A stretch of 64,000 bases of DNA from Algoriphagus aestuarii (lineage in GTDB: Bacteria; Bacteroidota; Bacteroidia; Cytophagales; Cyclobacteriaceae), in the NCBI GenBank assembly GCA_017051695.1, contig JAFIDK010000005.1:372001-436000 (forward strand), given 5' to 3'. Below the pieces are notes generated by a model. It was given only the letters and a program-made list of their open reading frames with translations, had not been told where the DNA came from and searched no databases. How positions within the stretch are numbered: the stretch's first letter is position 1; every line of letters begins with the position of its first letter. The position numbers and the translations under genes were made by a program. Of this stretch, positions 16,217 through 23,930 are shown in pieces.

Positions 16217-16912
16217 TCAACTCATCGCCAGGCGATATTTCCATATTTCCCTCACCTGTTCGATTTCCACCTCGAAAGGGGGATAAATCGGATTGGCAGA
16301 GCAAAGGAGCAATTTTTGATCAGACTGAATGCGGTTATATGCTAATTTAAAAGTGACCCCATCTTGCTCGGTCACGATTACATAGCGCTCTCCGTCCTTC
16401 ACTGCAAGCCAATCATCCACATATTCGCAGACAATCCAGGCGCCATCTGGAATGGGCAACATGGAGTCTCCATCTACCTGAAAAACGCGATGTTTTTTAT
16501 CTGTTGGCAAGAAAGGTAGCGCAAACCTTGGCAACTCGGAAATGTACTCCGGATCGGCAAATCCGGCCAGATAACTTGCTTTGGCTCGCTGCGAAACCAC
16601 TTCAATCAGCTCTCTCCCCTGCTCATCCACAGTGGTCGCCAAAATCCGAAGCTTTCTACCCCGGAGAAACTGATCTGTTTCCAGCAATTCCCGGAGCTTA
16701 TATTCCGAATAAGAAGACAAATCCTCCCGCAGCAAAATATCCACCGACACCCCCAAAGTATCAGATATTTTCACCAAGGTATCCAAAGGCGGATTGACAC
16801 TGGACTCATATCCCGCCAACTTAGACCTGGAAATCCCGATCGCCGAAGCCATGATTTCCTGAGTCAAAGACTTTTGCTTTCGGAGGAGTTTTATGTTGGT
16901 ATTTAAAGTCAT
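16217..16912 (-). CDS. XRE-S24 (LexA-like) self-cleaving transcriptional regulator
   Basis: 231 residues when started at MTLNTNIKLL; an upstream in-frame Met at 16960 would put a non-conserved extension across the operator-like repeats. Residues 5-60 are an XRE helix-turn-helix (SLTQEIMASAIGISRSKLAGYE). Residues 110-230 are a peptidase S24 domain: candidate cleavage bond Ala116-Gly117, nucleophile Ser150 in DGDSM and Lys189 in TFKLAYN. The Ala-Ser and Ser-Lys spacings (34 and 39) are close to those of LexA (35 and 37). RecA-stimulated self-cleavage of a repressor is therefore likely. It lies next to ogt and dinB. Confidence 0.9.
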   Translation of the reverse strand: MTLNTNIKLLRKQKSLTQEIMASAIGISRSKLAGYESSVNPPLDTLVKISDTLGVSVDILLREDLSSYSEYKLRELLETDQFLRGRKLRILATTVDEQGRELIEVVSQRAKASYLAGFADPEYISELPRFALPFLPTDKKHRVFQVDGDSMLPIPDGAWIVCEYVDDWLAVKDGERYVIVTEQDGVTFKLAYNRIQSDQKLLLCSANPIYPPFEVEIEQVREIWKYRLAMS

Positions 16913-16922
16913 AATTATATCT

Positions 16923-16973
16923 GAAATACAATAGAAATAAAATAGAGATAAGCCCCGCAAGCGGGGCGAAATA
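16923..16973. promoter_or_regulatory. Triple GARATA operator candidate at the S24 regulator promoter
   Basis: GAAATA at 16923, GAAATA at 16934 and GAGATA at 16945 are exactly 11 bp apart, so they face the same side of the helix; a fourth (16968) follows after a GC-rich hairpin (GCCCCGC-AA-GCGGGGC). The cluster begins 11 bp before the regulator start codon, where a repressor would block its own promoter. Autoregulation is inference. Confidence 0.55.
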
Positions 16974-16977
16974 CAGG

Positions 16978-17379
16978 TTAACTATTGTCTTTTAGTTGAT
17001 TTTTAGCAGAATAAGTAGATTTAATCATGTTATTTAATCTGACTTGAATGTCACGTCTGAGTTGATTGAATAGCAAGAATTCCTGATCAGATACAATTCC
17101 TCTTTCAAAGCCCAAATCGATCCAATGTTCTACACCTTCAGATAGAGATGCCCTTGAAATGTAATAGAATCTGGATTTTTCTGAAAAATGAAATCGAGCA
17201 TATCCCTCGGCAATGTTTGCTCCCACTGAATCAACAGCAGATAGCATTTGATCGCCCCAAACCTTCTTTTCCTGAAAACTCAACCGTTGATAAACAGCCC
17301 AGGCATTCGTAGAGAGTTTTCGGGAAAGACGATAAACCTCTAGCTCATGAATCGGGATATAAACTGATTTTTCATTCAT
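16978..17379 (-). CDS. Four-helix-bundle protein (23S rRNA intervening-sequence family)
   Basis: 133 residues, mostly helical, with the family signature HELEVYRLSRKLSTNAWAVY at the start, VGANIAEGYARFH in the middle and SLSEGVEHWIDLGFERG later. Members occur inside rRNA intervening sequences or as free-standing genes; they form pentamers and have no defined function. It precedes the S24 regulator on the same strand with the operator-like repeat between them, and is divergent from dinB. A second, broken member of this family is at the right end of the window. Confidence 0.85.
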   Translation of the reverse strand: MNEKSVYIPIHELEVYRLSRKLSTNAWAVYQRLSFQEKKVWGDQMLSAVDSVGANIAEGYARFHFSEKSRFYYISRASLSEGVEHWIDLGFERGIVSDQEFLLFNQLRRDIQVRLNNMIKSTYSAKNQLKDNS

Positions 17380-17430
17380 ATTTTATTCTCTATTGAAATA
17401 GACTTTCGTTAAAATAAGACCCGAATTAAG

Positions 17431-17487
17431 TATTTCACCGACCAAGGGGAGGTGTATTTCTATTGTATCTCACCAAAGGTGTATTTC
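17431..17487. repeat. GARATA/TATYTC module between the four-helix-bundle gene and dinB
   Basis: TATTTC at 17431, 17455 and 17482 and TATCTC at 17466 (steps 24, 11 and 16 bp). Between the last two is a perfect mini-hairpin CACC-AAA-GGTG. The block lies 112-168 bp upstream of dinB in the divergent promoter gap. It is the inverted form of the modules before dnaE. Confidence 0.6.
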
Positions 17488-17598
17488 AGATTAATTCTCT
17501 TTCCGTCAACCCCCTTCAATCTTTTATTTCAAGTATTCAAATATAAAACTTTTGTTTAAATTATAAACATTAAAATGTCAACATAATTAACAAAAGGA

Positions 17599-18789
17599 AT
17601 GGAAGCGAGAAGAAGTATCGTGCACATGGATCTGGACTCCTATTTTGTGTCGGTAGAGCGGTTATTTGACAGCAGGCTCAACGGGAAGCCAATCTTGATC
17701 GGAGGTTCGGGGGATCGGGGTGTGGTAGCCTCCTGCAGCTATGAGGCCAGGAAGTTCGGCGTGCATTCTGCCATGCCCATGCGAACAGCCAGACAGCTTT
17801 GTCCCGAGGCATTGATTATTCGGGGCGACTTCGAGAAATACAGCCAAAAATCCCACGAGGTAACCGAGATCATCCGGGAGGAAGTGCCATTATTTGAGAA
17901 ATCCTCCATTGATGAATTCTACATCGATCTCACGGGAATGGATCGCTTTTTCGGTTGCTTTAAGCTTTCGCAGCAGATCCGGCAACGCATCATGAAAGAA
18001 ACTGGATTACCCATTTCACTGGGACTATCAGAGAATAAAACCGTCTCCAAAGTGGCAACCGGAGAAGCCAAACCAAACAACGAAAAACAGATTCTTTTCG
18101 GAGAAGAAAAGCCTTTTTTGGCGCCTCTGTCCGTGCGAAAAATCCCGATGATCGGAGAAAAAACATCCCAGACGCTTTACAACATGGGGGTCAAAAAAGT
18201 ACAGACACTGCAGCAAATGCCCGCTGAACTCCTACAAGCTACTTTTGGTAAAAACGGAAATATGATCTGGGAAAAGGCCAATGGCATTGACAGATCCCCG
18301 GTCACCCCCTATTCCGAAGCCAAATCCATTTCTACGGAAAACACCTTTGAGCAGGACACAATCGACGTGAAGATGCTGGAAGCTACGCTGGTTGCGATGT
18401 GCGAGCAGCTCGCCGGAAAGCTCCGCCAAAACCTACAGTTGACAGCCTGTGTGAGTGTAAAGATTCGTTACTCGGATTTTGACACACATACTGTGCAGCA
18501 GCGCATTCCCTACACTTCGGCAGATCACACGCTGATCCCGCTGGTGAAAGAACTCTTTCGCAAGCTTTACAACAGGCGAATGCTGATCCGACTGATCGGG
18601 GTACGTTTCAGTTCGCTGGTTTACGGCAACTACCAGATCAAGCTCTTCGAAGACACTCAGGAGCAAATCAACCTCTACCAGGCGATGGATAAAATCAATG
18701 GAAAGTTTGGTGAGAAAACCGTCTGCCGAGCGGTGGGCATGTCTGTGGGAAGAAGAAGGTTTAATCCTTTTAATGGGATGGCTGTGTAA
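17599..18789 (+). CDS. dinB: DNA polymerase IV (Y family)
   Basis: 396 residues. Error-prone translesion polymerase. Catalytic acids are present: Asp11 in HMDLDSYF and Asp105-Glu106 in SSIDEFYIDLTG; also CSYEARKFGVHSAMP, the thumb GLSENKTVSKVATGEAKP and the little-finger domain. A QINLY sequence near the C-terminus is a candidate clamp-binding motif. It lies divergent from the S24 regulator unit behind the GARATA module, so damage induction is likely. Codons look more GC-rich than those of most neighbours. Confidence 0.95.
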   Translation: MEARRSIVHMDLDSYFVSVERLFDSRLNGKPILIGGSGDRGVVASCSYEARKFGVHSAMPMRTARQLCPEALIIRGDFEKYSQKSHEVTEIIREEVPLFEKSSIDEFYIDLTGMDRFFGCFKLSQQIRQRIMKETGLPISLGLSENKTVSKVATGEAKPNNEKQILFGEEKPFLAPLSVRKIPMIGEKTSQTLYNMGVKKVQTLQQMPAELLQATFGKNGNMIWEKANGIDRSPVTPYSEAKSISTENTFEQDTIDVKMLEATLVAMCEQLAGKLRQNLQLTACVSVKIRYSDFDTHTVQQRIPYTSADHTLIPLVKELFRKLYNRRMLIRLIGVRFSSLVYGNYQIKLFEDTQEQINLYQAMDKINGKFGEKTVCRAVGMSVGRRRFNPFNGMAV

Positions 18790-18865
18790 GAGAATTTAAA
18801 ATTGAATCCATTGGAATTCTATTGCAGCTGGATTCAATCAGAGCTTAATTTCTCTTTAAGAAAAT

Positions 18866-19990
18866 CTATCTCAAAAAATCAATGTAATTCTCTCTATGGA
18901 CGATCTGAAACTCGGTATTTGGATAGGCTTCCTCAAAACCTAAAGGAAGTTTAGCCTTACGCTCAGGATTCCATTTTGCCTCAAAAGCAAAAAGTTTTCC
19001 TTCACGCTCCTCGAGCCAGTCAATTTCCTTTCCTGTAGTAGTCCGCCAAAAATAGACATTAGTAACTATCCGGTGGTAGCTCAGGTATTTCATCCGCTCA
19101 CTGATTAAAAAATTCTCCCAAAGTGCCCCTTTATCCGTCCTTAATTCCAAAGAATTGAAATTATTGATGATAGCATTTCGAACTCCATTGTCCCAGAAAT
19201 AAATCTTCTTACTTTTTTTTATCTCACGTCGCATATTTCGACTGAAGGAGTTCAATCGAAATATAACAAATGCCTTTTCCAAAAGATCTAAATACTTCTC
19301 AGCGGTTTCTTTATCGATTCCCACGGTATTACCCAAGTCGTTGAACGTGACTTCTGATCCTACTTGAAGCGCTAAAGCAAGTAATAATTTCTGCAAAATT
19401 GCGGGCTTTCTTACCTCCTGCAAACTCAAAATATCTTTATACAAATAACTACTGCTGATTTCCTGAAGTGCCTCTCGAGCATCGCTAGGGTGATTAATTA
19501 CCTCTGGGTAAAACCCAAATACCAGTCGCTTTTCCAAAAGTCGCAGCTCCTCCCTAGAAGACGTGTGTTCACAAAGCTCTTGAGTTGAAATGGGGTATAG
19601 TTGAAATTCCCGCTTTCGCCCTGTTAATGGCTCTTTAATTGAGTTTGCAAGCTCCAAGGCTGAAGAACCAGAAGCGAGAACCTGAATTTCAGGGAATTCA
19701 TCCGCCAAAATTTTAAGTGTAAGTCCGATATTTGATACTCGCTGTGCCTCATCTATCACGACCAACTTGAAGTCTCCAATCAGAGATCGAAGCGAAGAAA
19801 CCGTAGTATCCTGAAGCCCCAATCGATCATCTGGATTATCGCAGTTTAGCCAAAGTACAGTGTCATTAGGGAAATTCAGAATCTGTTTCATTAAAGTTGT
19901 TTTCCCTACCTGCCTCGGTCCGACAATCACTAAAAGCTTACCTTTATGCAGCCTCGCCCGTAATTCCGATTCAATTTGTCGAGTAATCAT
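18866..19990 (-). CDS. AAA ATPase with DUF4143 domain
   Basis: 374 residues: Walker A GPRQVGKTTLMKQ (about 24-36), Walker B KLVVIDEAQ, sensor-like VLASGSSALEL, a central winged-helix (FNDLGNTVGIDKETAEKYLDLLEKAFVIF) and a C-terminal DUF4143 nuclease-like fold (FWRTTTGKEIDWL...LFAFEAKW) carrying a PD-(D/E)xK-like ExK. These proteins are widespread, often mobile, and of uncertain role. It stands between dinB and the rest of the region and does not look like part of the mutagenesis genes. Confidence 0.88.
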   Translation of the reverse strand: MITRQIESELRARLHKGKLLVIVGPRQVGKTTLMKQILNFPNDTVLWLNCDNPDDRLGLQDTTVSSLRSLIGDFKLVVIDEAQRVSNIGLTLKILADEFPEIQVLASGSSALELANSIKEPLTGRKREFQLYPISTQELCEHTSSREELRLLEKRLVFGFYPEVINHPSDAREALQEISSSYLYKDILSLQEVRKPAILQKLLLALALQVGSEVTFNDLGNTVGIDKETAEKYLDLLEKAFVIFRLNSFSRNMRREIKKSKKIYFWDNGVRNAIINNFNSLELRTDKGALWENFLISERMKYLSYHRIVTNVYFWRTTTGKEIDWLEEREGKLFAFEAKWNPERKAKLPLGFEEAYPNTEFQIVHRENYIDFLR

Positions 19991-20081
19991 ACTTCAAAAA
20001 TATGCAAATTCTCGATCGTAATCGAAAATAAATATGTATTTTTTCGGTTATGATCTAAAAATGACAGAAAATTAATTTCAA

Positions 20082-20615
20082 ATGGACAAATCCCATCTCT
20101 TCACTTCACCCAACTTAGGCTTTCGCACTTGGATAGACTCAGATCTAGAAGCTTTCAGTCAGATGAATGCTGATCCGGAGATCATGAAATACTTCGAAAA
20201 GCCCTTAACGGCAGAAGAGTCTCAGGCTATGATGGTGCGGATGAATCGTATGTTCGAGGAGAAAGGCTACTGCTATTTCGCGGTCGATTTATTGGCAACA
20301 GGGGAACTTTTGGGAATGATCGGAATGGGATGGAAAACATTTGAGGCCGACTTCACTCCATGTGTGGATATTGGCTGGAGAATCCGCAAAGAATTTTGGA
20401 ATAGAGGGTTTACAACGGAAGGTGCTAAAAGATGCTTAGAATATGCCAAGGCCATTGGACTACAAGAAGTTCTTTCATTTGCCTCCTCTGACAACAAGGC
20501 TTCTATCCGGGTCATGCAAAAAATAGGAATGGACTATTGGTTGGACTTCGATCATCCAGATCTGAAAAAATCAAAACACCTGAACCCTTGCAGTTTGTAT
20601 CGGATAAAACTTTGA
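20082..20615 (+). CDS. GNAT family N-acetyltransferase (RimJ/RimL-like)
   Basis: 177 residues of the ribosomal-protein-acetyltransferase-like GNAT group: FRTWIDSDLEAFSQMNADPEIMKYF at the start, LLGMIGM, VDIGWRIRKEFWNRGFTTEGAKRCLEYA (acetyl-CoA loop) and SFASSDNKASIRVMQKIGM. Acts on an unknown amine, possibly a protein N-terminus or small molecule. It is divergent from the ATPase gene and followed by the large repeat cluster. Confidence 0.88.
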   Translation: MDKSHLFTSPNLGFRTWIDSDLEAFSQMNADPEIMKYFEKPLTAEESQAMMVRMNRMFEEKGYCYFAVDLLATGELLGMIGMGWKTFEADFTPCVDIGWRIRKEFWNRGFTTEGAKRCLEYAKAIGLQEVLSFASSDNKASIRVMQKIGMDYWLDFDHPDLKKSKHLNPCSLYRIKL

Positions 20616-20623
20616 AAAAAAGT

Positions 20624-20753
20624 GGAAATACCATTGAAATAAACCTCCCTACGGTCGGTGAAATAAAAGGGAATTCAGAAAGCTAAAGTCTGAAATCTAA
20701 AAAAGATAGCTCTTCGAGCAGATTTTAAATAAGATAGCCTAAAGGCAGATAGT
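20624..20753. repeat. 130-bp direct repeat, copy 1
   Basis: Starts with GAAATA hexamers at 20625, 20636 and 20660 (steps 11 and 24 bp), continues through a shared unique stretch and ends with two mini-hairpins, GCTC-TTC-GAGC and GCC-TAAA-GGC, each bounded by AGATA-type hexamers. A near-identical copy begins 145 bp downstream, differing at only a few positions. Confidence 0.9.
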
Positions 20754-20768
20754 GTAATCGAAATACCT

Positions 20769-20898
20769 GGAAATACAATGGAAATAAACCTTCCTTCGGT
20801 CGGTGAAATAAAAGGGAATTCAGAAAGCTAAAGTCTGAAATCTAAAAAAGATAGCTCTTCGAGTAGATATTAAATAAGATAGCCTAAAGGCAGATAGT
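20769..20898. repeat. 130-bp direct repeat, copy 2
   Basis: Second copy of the element with the same GARATA spacing (20770, 20781, 20805, preceded by one at 20760) and the same two mini-hairpins. It runs straight into a TATYTC hairpin array. The gap lies between two convergent genes, so these copies are not at a promoter. Confidence 0.9.
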
Positions 20899-20980
20899 AT
20901 CTCAGCGTAGCTGTATCTCAGGAGCGTAGCGACTCTATTTCGCGAAGCAAAGCGACCCTATTTCGCCGCAGGCCAATTTC
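20898..20980. repeat. TATYTC mini-hairpin array 1
   Basis: TATCTC at 20898 and 20914, TATTTC at 20936 and 20959 and AATTTC at 20975, with steps of 16, 22, 23 and 16 bp. Short spacers are tiny palindromes (AGCGTAGCT, GCCGCAGGC); long spacers share GAGCGTAGCGAC / AGCAAAGCGAC. The same two-length grammar occurs before dnaE. Confidence 0.7.
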
Positions 20981-21047
20981 AACTTTAAACAAAAAAAGAT
21001 GCCATCTCCAAAGGAAATGACATCTCGCCACCCAACCCAACTAATAC

Positions 21048-21866
21048 TTACGCTAAGAATAAGGATGCAATTCCAAGAACTTGGTCTTTGCTCAATGGCT
21101 CATCCCAACCCTCAGAAACCGCAGCCGCATCGATGCCTGTCAAAGCAGTCACATCAACTCCACCGTGGCTAACATTCTCCTCACCAGCATAAATTGCCTG
21201 AGTGGCCGCTGGAAGGGATCCGATAGATCCATTGGTGATCCAACCTTTCACTGTATCCTGTCCTTTTTTAGTTCTTAATCTTCTAACCATAGAGGCATGT
21301 CTTGCCTCCACAGAATGTATAGAAAGTGCCGCCGTCAAAACCACGTCAGATTCCATCACATTTCCAGCCTGTCCTTTGTAAGCTCTAACACCAGTATCTT
21401 CAAATGCCTGTGCTAGTGCCAAAAACGTAGGGTAGTCCATAAATGGAGCGAAATTCCCTCCCGCTGTAAAGTCAAACTCTGGCTCTACCACTGGCATACC
21501 TCCCAGTACATTTCCGATCACTTCGGTAAGGAAGTTGACATGAGCCAACTCATGATCACGAATTTTGGTAAAAATGTTTAAGTCAGCTCCTTCGATCACA
21601 CCTGACTCTACTCCCGTCTGATAATATCTGTACTCTAAATGCTCCAGCGTCAGGGCATAATTCAACACCCCAATCAGACTTTCTGTATCAGCTTTTGCCA
21701 CTTTAGGCAATGCTGTCAAGACACCTAGCGGCACTGCCGCCATGGCAACTTTCTTACTGAGATCTCCAAACTGGCGAAAAGCCTCCCTCCTGGAGAAAAA
21801 CATATCTTTCTCTTCCGGACTATTGGTATCCGGACACATCGTATCTAGCAATTTTAATAAGTTCAT
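21048..21866 (-). CDS. Ferritin-like domain protein with Tat-like signal
   Basis: 272 residues. The N-terminus carries FSRREAFRQFG followed by a hydrophobic stretch ending PKVAKA, a Tat-type export signal. The mature part is the Ferritin_2 domain: LEHLEYRYYQTGVE, RDHELAHVNFLTEVIG, FEDTGVRAYKGQAG and SVEARHASMVRRLR supply the helix Glu/His pattern of a di-iron four-helix bundle. Function is unproven; related proteins appear in desiccation or stress sets. It follows the second ferritin-like gene by 24 bp in one operon. Confidence 0.85.
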   Translation of the reverse strand: MNLLKLLDTMCPDTNSPEEKDMFFSRREAFRQFGDLSKKVAMAAVPLGVLTALPKVAKADTESLIGVLNYALTLEHLEYRYYQTGVESGVIEGADLNIFTKIRDHELAHVNFLTEVIGNVLGGMPVVEPEFDFTAGGNFAPFMDYPTFLALAQAFEDTGVRAYKGQAGNVMESDVVLTAALSIHSVEARHASMVRRLRTKKGQDTVKGWITNGSIGSLPAATQAIYAGEENVSHGGVDVTALTGIDAAAVSEGWDEPLSKDQVLGIASLFLA

Positions 21867-21890
21867 TTCTTCTTGTGGTTAAGGTGAATA

Positions 21891-22589
21891 TTAGCTTGGC
21901 AACTGACTGAAGTCAATCGGAGTCTTTACATAAGTAGAGGCTGCTGTCAAAACATCCGTAAAATTCAACGTACGCTCTAGACCGTTTGCATCAATCAGAT
22001 CATCTCCTGCGAAATCATCTGAACCTGGATTGATCAAATCACGGATTGCTGCCGCATGTCTTGCTTCAACAGAAACAATTTTACCGGCGATCACTAGGTA
22101 ATCTACATTTTCGATAAACTGACCTGCGCCATTGTAGGCTGCTACGCCCAGATCTTCAAAGGTTTTGGCTGCTGCCAAAACAGATGTCCTGCTATTGAAA
22201 TCAATCGAACTGAAATCTACTTCCAGATCTGCAATAGCTGCACTTCCCAATGCTGCTTTGAAGAATTCTCTGTGAGCACGCTCGTGCTTCTCAAGATCTC
22301 CCATAATGGTTTTCTCTTCGGCATTCGCATTTGCAAAATATCCTCCAGTTAACACTGTGGCGTAAAATGCCGCTTCCAGCTGCTCTAATGCATAAGCATA
22401 ATTCAAAATCCCGATGTCTCCAGAACCAAGGTTCACACCTTCCGACATTGGAGGCATCATATCATCATCGTCGTTACAGCCCATCAAAAGCAATCCCGCT
22501 CCTGCTACTGACATGGTACCAAATTTTAGGAAATTCCTTCTGTTGGTATTTGTCACAAGTCCTTTGGGCTTGATTAATTCATTTTTCAT
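21891..22589 (-). CDS. Ferritin-like domain lipoprotein with Tat-like signal
   Basis: 232 residues. NRRNFLKFG is a twin-arginine motif and LLLMGC gives a lipidation Cys, so the protein is probably exported folded and lipid-anchored. A Asp/Met-rich linker precedes the ferritin-like bundle: LEQLEAAFYATVL, LEKHERAHREFF, FEDLGVAAYNGAGQFIE and SVEARHAAAIRDLI. It is the first gene of a two-gene unit with the 272-residue paralogue. A metal-binding role is inferred from the fold only. Confidence 0.85.
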   Translation of the reverse strand: MKNELIKPKGLVTNTNRRNFLKFGTMSVAGAGLLLMGCNDDDDMMPPMSEGVNLGSGDIGILNYAYALEQLEAAFYATVLTGGYFANANAEEKTIMGDLEKHERAHREFFKAALGSAAIADLEVDFSSIDFNSRTSVLAAAKTFEDLGVAAYNGAGQFIENVDYLVIAGKIVSVEARHAAAIRDLINPGSDDFAGDDLIDANGLERTLNFTDVLTAASTYVKTPIDFSQLPS

Positions 22590-22917
22590 TTTAATTGTGT
22601 TTAGGTTAATAATCCGGTTTTGTTTTCCATGGAAAAAATGAAACCATTGACCAAAACAGATTCGGTCGGATGATTTGGAAAGAATTACGAAGTGGAAGGG
22701 TTAACTGGATTGAGTAGAACTAAAAAAATCGATTTTATTAGGTATTGATCAATAATGACATCTTAATAAAATACCAAAAACACTTTGAAATAATCCAAAA
22801 TAATAATTAACTTCATATCTTACTGACTTGAAAAACAGTTAGTTGAATTCCGGTAGCCACATTGGCTTATTTATTTTTAATAGTTCAAACTTTTCAATTA
22901 TTAACTCAAAAAAAACC
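22590..22917. other. Divergent promoter gap between the ferritin-like pair and a lipoprotein gene
   Basis: About 330 bp, AT-rich. It contains a perfect 14-bp palindrome close to the ferritin-like start and a 12-bp palindrome TATTGATCAATA at 22743. I see no open frame with coding character and no RNA gene. Confidence 0.5.
22623..22636. promoter_or_regulatory. Perfect palindrome upstream of the ferritin-like operon
   Basis: TTTTCCATGGAAAA, 34 bp upstream of the start codon, with further outer symmetry (GGTTT at 22616, AAACC at 22641). It is placed where a repressor or activator could act. The binding protein is unknown. Confidence 0.35.
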
Positions 22918-23526
22918 ATGAAAAATTATTTTAAAAGTTCATTAAGCGGGCTTTCCTTGGTGCTCACTTTACTCATTTTCTTGTCTAGCTGTATCTCTGA
23001 TCAAACCAGTCTAGACCAACCACTAGACCCAAGCGAAAATCTCGAAAAAGCTACAGATTACCCAGAGCCCTTTTCGCTAGAAAACCTAAGAATGGATCCA
23101 GGCACTCTTAAAATGGCAGCTGATTTAAGAGCTTCAACCGCAAAGTATCATTCTATCGAAACAGCTATCGAAATGGGATATGTAGAAGGTTCGGAATGTG
23201 TATCTTCTCCTTTGGGAGGAATGGGGTACCATTATATTTTACCTCCTGCCATTGATGGAAATTTCGATCCAACGATGCCAGAAGCATTACTCTATGAAAT
23301 GGATAAAAATGGGAAAATGAAATTGGTAGGCGTGGAATTTGTCATAGTCAAAGATGCCTGGGATGCCGAAAATGAAATGATCCCGTATTTTGGAATGCAG
23401 GAATTTGATACTGCTTTCGCTCCAACACCACTTCCTTTTGACAATTACCAGCTACATGTCTGGATATGGAAACATAACCCAAAGGGAATGTTTACCATGT
23501 TTAATCCAAATGTCAGCTGTCTATAG
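22918..23526 (+). CDS. Conserved lipoprotein of unknown function
   Basis: 202 residues when started at MKNYFKSSLS, which gives a good SPII signal (LIFLSSC). The mature region starts with DLRASTAKYHSIETAIEMGY and contains SECVSSPLGGMGYHYILP, PEALLYEMDKNGKMKLVGVEFVI and QLHVWIWKHNPKGMFTMFNPNVSC. I recognise the pattern from widespread bacterial exported proteins without assigned function. Two conserved Cys (SECVSS and the C-terminal NVSC) may pair. It ends in a strong terminator and is a single-gene unit. Confidence 0.75.
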   Translation: MKNYFKSSLSGLSLVLTLLIFLSSCISDQTSLDQPLDPSENLEKATDYPEPFSLENLRMDPGTLKMAADLRASTAKYHSIETAIEMGYVEGSECVSSPLGGMGYHYILPPAIDGNFDPTMPEALLYEMDKNGKMKLVGVEFVIVKDAWDAENEMIPYFGMQEFDTAFAPTPLPFDNYQLHVWIWKHNPKGMFTMFNPNVSCL

Positions 23527-23529
23527 TAA

Positions 23530-23556
23530 AAAGGCTCCCAAAAGGGAGCCTTTTCT
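23530..23556 (+). terminator. Rho-independent terminator after the lipoprotein gene
   Basis: Ten-pair stem AAAGGCTCCC/GGGAGCCTTT with an AAAA loop, followed by a short T-rich tail, starting 4 bp after the stop codon. Confidence 0.88.
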
Positions 23557-23930
23557 AGCTTATTTCTATTTAAAGACATTTATTCTGACTCAAAAAGTAA
23601 CATACACTTAGTCCAACTCAATAAAGTTCCAGTATATACATTTTGATAAACTTCTGTTAAATCTAACCTAATCTTCCTCTTACCGATTCCTAGTTAACTT
23701 CCCAGGAGGTTTAATTTAATTCCCTTTATAAAAACTATTTTCGCCGTCCGATAAGAAAACTTTCAGCTCGGAATGCCCATCAAAATGCTCCTACGGCTAT
23801 TATTCCTATTTTCCAGCCAGTTAACTCACAGGAGATTTAATGTTTTTCTAAATTGTATTTTTTTAATTTATCTCAAGTAAATTATCTTTCCGTTTTAAAA
23901 CTAATTAGTTTCAACATTCACCAATTCTCA
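23557..23930. other. Gap before the TPR histidine kinase, with a direct repeat
   Basis: About 370 bp, AT-rich. A 23-24-bp imperfect direct repeat (AGTTAACT...CAGGAG.TTTAAT) occurs at 23692-23715 and 23819-23841, about 127 bp apart. The frame of the downstream kinase stays open back to 23853, but that stretch has no coding character. No RNA gene is recognised. Confidence 0.45.

Noticed and set aside
16913-16960. S24 regulator starting at 16960
   Set aside because: The extra 16 residues would run through the phased GARATA sites and do not resemble an XRE N-terminus.
22743-22754. TATTGATCAATA as an FNR site
   Set aside because: FNR needs TTGAT-N4-ATCAA; here the halves abut with no spacer, so it is only a short palindrome.
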